From: an uncultured Eubacteriales bacterium | GTDB taxonomy: Bacteria; Bacillota; Clostridia; Oscillospirales; Acutalibacteraceae | NCBI GenBank assembly: GCA_934486755.1 | Contig: CAKSQT010000057.1 | Location: 1 to 10,471 of the forward strand | Direction: 5' to 3' | DNA: 10,471 nt | In this document: positions 6,237 to 10,471 of the stretch, piece after piece | Position numbering within the stretch: position 1 is the first letter of the stretch | How the letters are laid out: each line of letters opens with the position of its first letter | Notes under the pieces: generated by a model | The model's database searches: none | The model's input: only the letters and a program-made list of their open reading frames with translations | What the model was told of the DNA's origin: nothing | Program-made: the position numbers and the translations under genes

Positions 6237-7574
6237 TTGAATAAATACGAAACTATGACAAAGGCGCCGCTTGAAAAACTGATTATTAAACTTTCGGTGC
6301 CTACAATAATAAGTATGCTTGTAACCACCTTTTATAATATGGCTGATACCTACTTTGTAAGCCGTATGCACTCAACAAGCGCAACAGGCGCTGTCGGGGT
6401 TGTCTTCTCGCTGATGGCGGTTATTCAGGCTTTCGGTTTCTTCTTCGGCCACGGAAGCGGCAATTTTATTTCGCGCGCACTCGGCGCGGGGAAATGTGAG
6501 AAAGCCGAAAAAATGGCATCCACAGGCTTTTTTCTCGCGGCTCTTGCGGGACTGTGTATAGAGATAGTCGGTTTAATTTTTATCAGACCGCTTGCGTATA
6601 TTCTCGGCGCAACAAGCACTATTTATCCGTATGCACGTGATTACCTTGCTATAATCCTTGTCGGCGCGCCTTTTATGTGCAGTTCGCTTGTGCTTAACAA
6701 TCAGCTTAGGTTTCAGGGCAACGCTTCGTTTGCAATGGTGGGTATAACCTCGGGCGCATTGCTTAACTGCGGACTTGACCCGTTGCTTATATCCGTTTTG
6801 GGTATGGGCATCCGCGGCGCGGCTCTGGCAACGCTTATAGGTCAAATTGTTAGTTTTATCGTGCTTTTTGCGGGAGTATACAAGTCTGACAGTATTAATA
6901 TTTCGCCTAAAAGGTTTACCTTTAACGGGTATTATGTTAAAAATATAATAAACGGTGGTTTGCCTTCTCTTTGCCGACAGGGTATATCCTCTTTGGCTAC
7001 AATCTGTATGAATCTTTCGGCAGGCAGTTACGGCGACTATGCGATAACCGCAATGTCGGTCTGCGCACGCACCGTTATGTTCTTTAATTCGGCTATGATA
7101 GGCTTCGGTCAAGGCTTTCAGCCTGTTTGCGGGTTCAATTACGGCGCAAAAAAATATGACAGGGTCATAAAGGCATTTTGGTTCTGCGTTAAGGTGTCGT
7201 TTGTGTTTCTTTTTGCGCTGTCGGTGCTGTCTTTTGCGTTTGCCCCGAATATTATTACAATTTTCAGCGACGATCCTAAGGTAATCTCATTCGGAACGCC
7301 CTCTTTAAGGTTTATGAGCGCGTCTTTTCCGCTCAGCGCGTTCATAGTAATGTCCAATATGTGTATGCAGACGATAGGCAAGTCTGCAAAGGCTTCGTTT
7401 CTTGCCTTGGCAAGGCAAGGTCTGTTTTTGATACCCTTGCTTTTGGTGCTTTCATACTTTTTCGGAGCGGTGGGAATACAAATGGCACAGATGTGGGCGG
7501 ATATAATAACGTTTATAATTTCGGTTCCGCTGCAAATCTCGGTAATCAATGAAATGAAAAGGGAGATAATATGA
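6237..7574 (+). CDS. MATE-family cation-coupled efflux transporter
   Basis: Inner-membrane exporter of 445 residues, within the usual MATE range, with about twelve hydrophobic segments in two related halves. Family features seen: an N-terminal PLEKLIIKLSVPTIISML entry helix, FYNMADTYFVSR (D37), GNASFAMVG followed by LNCGLDPLLI (about 161-185), and in the second half GQGFQPVCGFNYGAKKYDRV (291-310), all hallmark positions. MATE proteins export drugs, toxins or metabolites using Na+ or H+ gradients; the substrate is unknown. The start is TTG 6237, with GAAGGTG just upstream (AAGGTG 6225-6230, 6 nt gap). The ATG at 6255 has no Shine-Dalgarno, and the ATG at 6189 falls in the promoter. The stop overlaps the next gene's start as ATGA, so the two are translationally coupled. 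Confidence 0.92.
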   Translation: MNKYETMTKAPLEKLIIKLSVPTIISMLVTTFYNMADTYFVSRMHSTSATGAVGVVFSLMAVIQAFGFFFGHGSGNFISRALGAGKCEKAEKMASTGFFLAALAGLCIEIVGLIFIRPLAYILGATSTIYPYARDYLAIILVGAPFMCSSLVLNNQLRFQGNASFAMVGITSGALLNCGLDPLLISVLGMGIRGAALATLIGQIVSFIVLFAGVYKSDSINISPKRFTFNGYYVKNIINGGLPSLCRQGISSLATICMNLSAGSYGDYAITAMSVCARTVMFFNSAMIGFGQGFQPVCGFNYGAKKYDRVIKAFWFCVKVSFVFLFALSVLSFAFAPNIITIFSDDPKVISFGTPSLRFMSASFPLSAFIVMSNMCMQTIGKSAKASFLALARQGLFLIPLLLVLSYFFGAVGIQMAQMWADIITFIISVPLQISVINEMKREII

Positions 7575-8545
7575 AAAAAATTTTATGCGTTGTTATTTCA
7601 GGCTTAATTTTAATGTCTTTTTCTGCCTGCAAAAGTAAAAAAGACATTTCTTCAAGCAGTTCCGCGGCACCCCTATCGACATCGGGCAAGACAGAGCAAA
7701 GCTCCGTACCGACTGACGCCGTACCTGAACCTCAGCCTGAACCCGCGCCCGAGCCTGTGCATATTGGGGTGGAACAGATAAAACTGAGCGCTTATGAAAA
7801 AACCTTTAACGTCGGGGAAAGATTTATGCCTATTGTAACTATGCTTCCCGAAAACGCAACCGATAAATCGGAAATATGGGTTTCCGATAATACCAATGTT
7901 GCCACAGTGAACAGCTACGGCAGAATAACGGCGGTGGGCGAGGGTAAATGCACGGTAACGGTAACCTCCGCCGACAATAAATCTGTTTCAGCGGCGTTTG
8001 CGGTTACGGTAAACGCCCCCGTCAAAATTGAACTTAAATATGTTGACGGTATTCTTATAGCAAATAAATCATATCCGTTGCCGTCGAATTACAATCCAGG
8101 CACTAACCCAGAGGCAAAGGCAGCTTTTGATAATATGGCTGCTGCCGCCGCGGCAGACGGTTTGAAATTGTTTATAAGGTCGGGATTTCGCAGTTACAAC
8201 ACCCAGAGAAGTTTATATAACGGTTATGTAAAACGCGACGGAGCGGCGGCAGCCGACAGATATTCCGCGCGTCCTGGGTATTCTGAGCATCAAACGGGAT
8301 TTGCGTTTGATATAAACAAGGCGGATTCCTCGTTTATAGGAACGCCCGAGGCTTTATGGCTTGCGAATAACGCATATAAATTCGGGTTTATACTAAGATA
8401 TCCCGAGGGTAAGGAAAGCGTTACGGGATATATGTATGAGCCGTGGCATTACAGATATGTAGGCGTTGAAAAAGCGGCAGCGCTTTATAACAGCGGTCTT
8501 ACAATCGAAGAATACTACGGTATTACGTCCTGTTACGCGCAATAA
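7571..8545 (+). CDS. Lipoprotein with Big_2 domain and VanY-type D,D-carboxypeptidase (M15B) domain
   Basis: Predicted surface lipoprotein of 324 residues. Layout: signal peptide with lipobox FSAC (lipidated C20; Phe at -3 is a little unusual); a Ser/Pro/Glu-rich linker (about 24-63) with PEP repeats; a bacterial Ig-like Big_2 domain (about 68-148, with the marker VATVNSYGRITAVGEGKCTVTV); then a peptidase M15B/VanY domain (about 155-310). Zinc and catalytic residues are visible: SEHQTGFAFD (H240, D247) and EPWHYR (E290, H293), plus the SGFRSYNTQ substrate motif (204-212). The enzyme should trim the terminal D-Ala from peptidoglycan stem peptides outside the membrane. Start ATG 7571 has GGGAG (7561-7565) upstream and overlaps the MATE stop. 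Whether the MATE partner is functionally linked is unknown. No vanHAX-type genes are nearby, so this is wall remodelling rather than evident glycopeptide resistance. Confidence 0.93.
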   Translation: MKKILCVVISGLILMSFSACKSKKDISSSSSAAPLSTSGKTEQSSVPTDAVPEPQPEPAPEPVHIGVEQIKLSAYEKTFNVGERFMPIVTMLPENATDKSEIWVSDNTNVATVNSYGRITAVGEGKCTVTVTSADNKSVSAAFAVTVNAPVKIELKYVDGILIANKSYPLPSNYNPGTNPEAKAAFDNMAAAAAADGLKLFIRSGFRSYNTQRSLYNGYVKRDGAAAADRYSARPGYSEHQTGFAFDINKADSSFIGTPEALWLANNAYKFGFILRYPEGKESVTGYMYEPWHYRYVGVEKAAALYNSGLTIEEYYGITSCYAQ

Positions 8546-8566
8546 TAAATTTATAGTAAAATATGC

Positions 8567-8595
8567 TTGCTTTTTTCTTTGCGCTGTTGTATAAT
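8567..8595 (+). promoter_or_regulatory. Promoter of the tRNA-Leu gene
   Basis: -35 TTGCTT (8567-8572), 17-bp spacer, and a perfect -10 TATAAT (8590-8595). Transcription would start near 8602, leaving a 5' leader of about 17 nt before the mature tRNA. No terminator is visible between the carboxypeptidase gene and this promoter, so read-through from upstream is possible. Confidence 0.7.
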
Positions 8596-8618
8596 ATCAT
8601 CGTTGCTTTGGCAGCTTT

Positions 8619-8705
8619 GCCGGTGTGATGGAATTGGCAGACGTAGTGGACTCAAAATCCACCGGTAGCGATACCGTGCCGGTTCGAGTCCGGCCACCGG
8701 CACCA
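8619..8705 (+). tRNA. tRNA-Leu (anticodon CAA)
   Basis: A class II tRNA folds here. The acceptor stem GCCGGTG (8619-8625) pairs with CACCGGC (8695-8701), followed by discriminator A and an encoded CCA (8703-8705). The anticodon stem is GTGGA/TCCAC (8646-8650 with 8658-8662) around the loop CTCAAAA, giving anticodon CAA (8653-8655), which reads UUG. The long variable arm (CGGTA-GCGA-TACCG) and discriminator A fit leucine, and the T arm is GCCGG-TTCGAGT-CCGGC. It is a single gene with its own promoter and terminator. Confidence 0.97.
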
Positions 8706-8707
8706 CG

Positions 8708-8735
8708 AAAGCACTTCTTCGGAAGTGCTTTTCTT
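8708..8735 (+). terminator. Terminator of the tRNA-Leu gene, UUCG tetraloop
   Basis: Arms AAAGCACTTC (8708-8717) and GAAGTGCTTT (8722-8731) form a perfect 10-bp stem closed by C(UUCG)G, an extra-stable tetraloop, then TTCTT. It begins 2 nt after the tRNA CCA end. An in-frame GTG at 8725 lies inside the 3' arm and is not a gene start. Confidence 0.92.
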
Positions 8736-8772
8736 ATACTTTACTAATATTAATACGATTTGGGGTGTTTTT

Positions 8773-9492
8773 TTGAACCACCGCCGTTATATATACATTT
8801 CGGGATCGCTGTATTCTGCCTGCGCCGCGGCGTTCGGCGTGCTTTCGGGATATACGGTAGGAGCCTTTACCTTTGACCATATTTTTAAAATTGTTCTTTC
8901 TGTTATTGCCGCCGTTTGCGGTTTTTTGGGGTCATATTTTCGGTGTCTTTCTTATGATGACGCCGAAAAGTCTTACCGCCTTATGAAAAACAGCATTTTA
9001 ATACTGTTTTTGTTTTACATAATGGTGTTGATTGATTTTACGCTGATAGACGACAGCCTCGGCAGGAATATATTTAATATCTATTCTTGGGATAAGAATA
9101 CCTTTTCCGATTATCTTGAAAACAGCGTAAATCTAATACCGTTTTTCACCGTAAAGCTGTTCTGGCAAGGGTATTTGAACGGAAGTCTTTCTTTCGGGGA
9201 TATGGCGGTTAATATAGTCGGTAACGTAATAGCTTTTATGCCGCTTGCGTTCTTTTTGCCGATATTCTTTAAACGCATAAATAAATGGTATTCTGTTTTG
9301 TTGACTGTTGCGCTGTGCGTTGTATTTATCGAGCTTATGCAGTTAGCGTTCCTTACGGGAGCCACCGACGTTGATGACGTTATACTGAATACCGCGGGCG
9401 CAATGCTGATGTACGGACTTTTGAGGATAAAAAAAGCGGAAAAATTTATTTCAAATGTTACTTTCGGGGTGTTTTGTGGACGTGAAAAATAA
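8773..9492 (+). CDS. VanZ-family integral membrane protein
   Basis: Membrane protein of 239 residues with about six hydrophobic segments. The C-terminal half carries the VanZ-like pattern: NLIPF (120-124), N147-xx-GN (147-151) leading to FMPLAFFLP, ExxQ (E187, Q190), and TDVDDVILNTAGA (198-210). VanZ of enterococci gives low-level teicoplanin resistance, but most VanZ-like proteins in Firmicutes have no proven role. The N-terminal ~110 residues add extra membrane segments of no recognised family. The start is TTG 8773, because GGGGTG (8762-8767) lies 5 nt upstream and earlier in-frame codons fall in the tRNA terminator. No clear promoter is seen after that terminator; leak-through from the tRNA unit or a weak promoter around 8735-8760 would be needed. 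It overlaps the next gene by 17 bp. Confidence 0.88.
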   Translation: MNHRRYIYISGSLYSACAAAFGVLSGYTVGAFTFDHIFKIVLSVIAAVCGFLGSYFRCLSYDDAEKSYRLMKNSILILFLFYIMVLIDFTLIDDSLGRNIFNIYSWDKNTFSDYLENSVNLIPFFTVKLFWQGYLNGSLSFGDMAVNIVGNVIAFMPLAFFLPIFFKRINKWYSVLLTVALCVVFIELMQLAFLTGATDVDDVILNTAGAMLMYGLLRIKKAEKFISNVTFGVFCGREK

Positions 9493-10375
9493 GAGCGGTA
9501 TTTCCGCAATATTTATTATGATAGCCGCGTCTTTATGGGGTACGGCAGGCATATTTGTAAGAACGCTGTCGGGTCACGGTATCGGCGAAATGCAGTTGGT
9601 GTTTTACCGCGTTGTATTTGCCGCTTTGTTTATAGCCCTAATAACGCTTGTTAAAGACAGAAATCTTTTCAAAATACATATTAAGGATATTTGGTTTTTT
9701 GCCGCCTCGGGAATAGTAAGTATAGTACTGTTTAATTACTGCTACTATACTACAATGGGTCTTACCTCGCTGTCCGCCGCCGCGGTGCTTCTTTATACAG
9801 CTCCTTTTTTCGTTATGATAATGTCGGTGCCTGTGTTTAAGGAACGTATAACCGCAAAAAAACTGCTTGCGCTTTTTATTGCTTTTTTGGGCTGCTGTTT
9901 GGTTACGGGAGTTTTCGGTTCTTCGGTTAGACTCAGCGGCAATGCGGTTACGTTTGGATTGCTTACGGGATTCGGTTACTCAATGTATACCGTTCTCGGC
10001 AGCGTTTTGCTCAAAAAGGGTTATAATTCTCTTACGGTCACATTTTATACCTTTCTTTTTGCTTCGGTTGGCTGTCTGCCGTTTGTTAATATCGGCGATA
10101 CGGTTAAAAATATCACAGGTTCGGCAAGCGTTACGGGTATAATAGTATTAATGGCGCTTGTTAATACCGTTGTTCCGTACATAATATATACTGTCGGTCT
10201 TAATAACATCGACCCGTCAAAGGCGCCTATTATCGCTACCGTAGAGCCTGTTGTCGCTACCGTTATAGGTGCGGCGGTTTATAAGGAAGCTCTGACTTTA
10301 AGCGGAGTTATCGGAATAATACTTGTCCTTTCGGCGGTGGTTGTTCTTAATTATAAAGGCGGGACTGCAAAATGA
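9476..10375 (+). CDS. EamA/DMT-superfamily transporter
   Basis: Inner-membrane carrier of 299 residues with about ten hydrophobic helices arranged as two EamA repeats. Repeat 1 (about 9-145) begins with SLWGTAGIFVR and ends with LLYTAPFFVMIMSVPVFKER (E123) and a GCCLV helix. Repeat 2 (about 155-292) ends with ATVEPVVATVIGAAVYKEAL (E257, P258, E271). This is the standard drug/metabolite exporter layout; relatives move amino acids or other small metabolites, and the substrate here is not predictable. The start is GTG 9476, with GGGGTG (9466-9471) 4 nt upstream; GTG 9482, 10 nt away, is the alternative. An ATG at 9455 lies upstream of this site and has no Shine-Dalgarno. It overlaps VanZ at its start and ispE at its stop (ATGA), so the three form one operon. 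Confidence 0.92.
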   Translation: MDVKNKSGISAIFIMIAASLWGTAGIFVRTLSGHGIGEMQLVFYRVVFAALFIALITLVKDRNLFKIHIKDIWFFAASGIVSIVLFNYCYYTTMGLTSLSAAAVLLYTAPFFVMIMSVPVFKERITAKKLLALFIAFLGCCLVTGVFGSSVRLSGNAVTFGLLTGFGYSMYTVLGSVLLKKGYNSLTVTFYTFLFASVGCLPFVNIGDTVKNITGSASVTGIIVLMALVNTVVPYIIYTVGLNNIDPSKAPIIATVEPVVATVIGAAVYKEALTLSGVIGIILVLSAVVVLNYKGGTAK

Positions 10376-10471
10376 ATGAATTACATTCCCTTGCATACGC
10401 AAAAATTAATCTTACCCTTGGCATAACGGGCAAAAGGGACGACGGGTATCATACCGTCGATACCGTTATGC
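10372..10471 (+). CDS. ispE: 4-diphosphocytidyl-2-C-methyl-D-erythritol kinase, N-terminal part (3' truncated)
   Basis: Only the first 33 codons are in the window. They read MNELHSLAYAKINLTLGITG and then KRDDGYHTVDTVM. This is the conserved start of IspE, a GHMP-family kinase (consensus A-x-AKINL-x-L-x-V-x-G-x-R-x-DGYH), including the early Lys of AKINL and the DGYH motif. IspE phosphorylates CDP-methylerythritol with ATP in the non-mevalonate (MEP) isoprenoid pathway, in the cytosol. The start ATG overlaps the transporter stop as ATGA, with a purine-rich AAAGGCGGGA at 10355-10364 upstream; a second ATG at 10376 is out of frame. It lacks its own visible promoter and probably depends on the VanZ-EamA transcript or an internal one. 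Confidence 0.93.
   Translation, partial: MNELHSLAYAKINLTLGITGKRDDGYHTVDTVM

Noticed and set aside
6573..7112. Long open frame on the - strand inside the MATE gene
   Set aside because: Cys/Arg/Lys-rich protein without a family signature or ribosome site, opposite a clear transporter gene.
8619..8705. tRNA-Leu as an integration site for a mobile element
   Set aside because: No integrase, repeated tRNA 3' end or foreign-looking gene follows; the downstream operon ends in the housekeeping gene ispE.
7571..9492. VanY- and VanZ-like genes near each other, suggesting a glycopeptide resistance cluster
   Set aside because: No vanR/S, vanH, ligase or vanX genes are present, the two genes lie in separate transcription units split by a tRNA, and both families are common in Firmicutes without resistance.

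Overview
The window looks like chromosomal DNA of a low-to-moderate GC Gram-positive bacterium, most likely a gut or anaerobic Clostridia (Bacillota). The signs are a transketolase split into two genes, purine-rich Shine-Dalgarno sites before nearly every gene, several TTG/GTG starts, a Lys-rich lipoprotein signal, and short, tightly packed operons. No transposase, integrase, phage gene, CRISPR array or pseudogene was seen. The lineage is inferred from gene style only.

Region 1 (1-2890, + strand) is a tightly packed gene string: the 3' end of an RluA-family pseudouridine synthase, a Cof-type HAD phosphatase, and the N- and C-terminal subunits of a split transketolase. It ends in a strong hairpin terminator. 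Region 2 (2887-5487) is a divergent pair: a cytosolic glycoside hydrolase family 2 enzyme on the - strand and an AraC-family regulator on the + strand. The 110-bp gap between them holds two good promoters and a pair of 10-bp direct repeats spaced 22 bp apart, arranged as expected for an AraC-type operator. The regulator probably controls the hydrolase and itself. Region 3 (5468-6157, - strand) is a PHP-domain metallo-phosphoesterase whose 3' end overlaps the regulator gene by 20 bp.

Region 4 (6161-8545, + strand) is a two-gene operon: a MATE-family exporter coupled by an ATGA overlap to a lipoprotein with a Big_2 domain and a VanY-type (M15B) D,D-carboxypeptidase domain. Its promoter overlaps the divergent promoter of the PHP gene. 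Region 5 is a tRNA-Leu(CAA) gene with its own promoter and a UUCG-loop terminator. Region 6 (8773-10471, + strand) is an overlapping operon of a VanZ-family membrane protein, an EamA-family transporter and the start of ispE (isoprenoid precursor kinase), which runs off the window.

Most of this is ordinary housekeeping and accessory metabolism. I do not see a clearly new biological system. The best leads are the GH2/AraC control region with a nearly leaderless regulator transcript, the overlapping PHP/MATE promoters, and the unassigned substrate of the GH2 enzyme.
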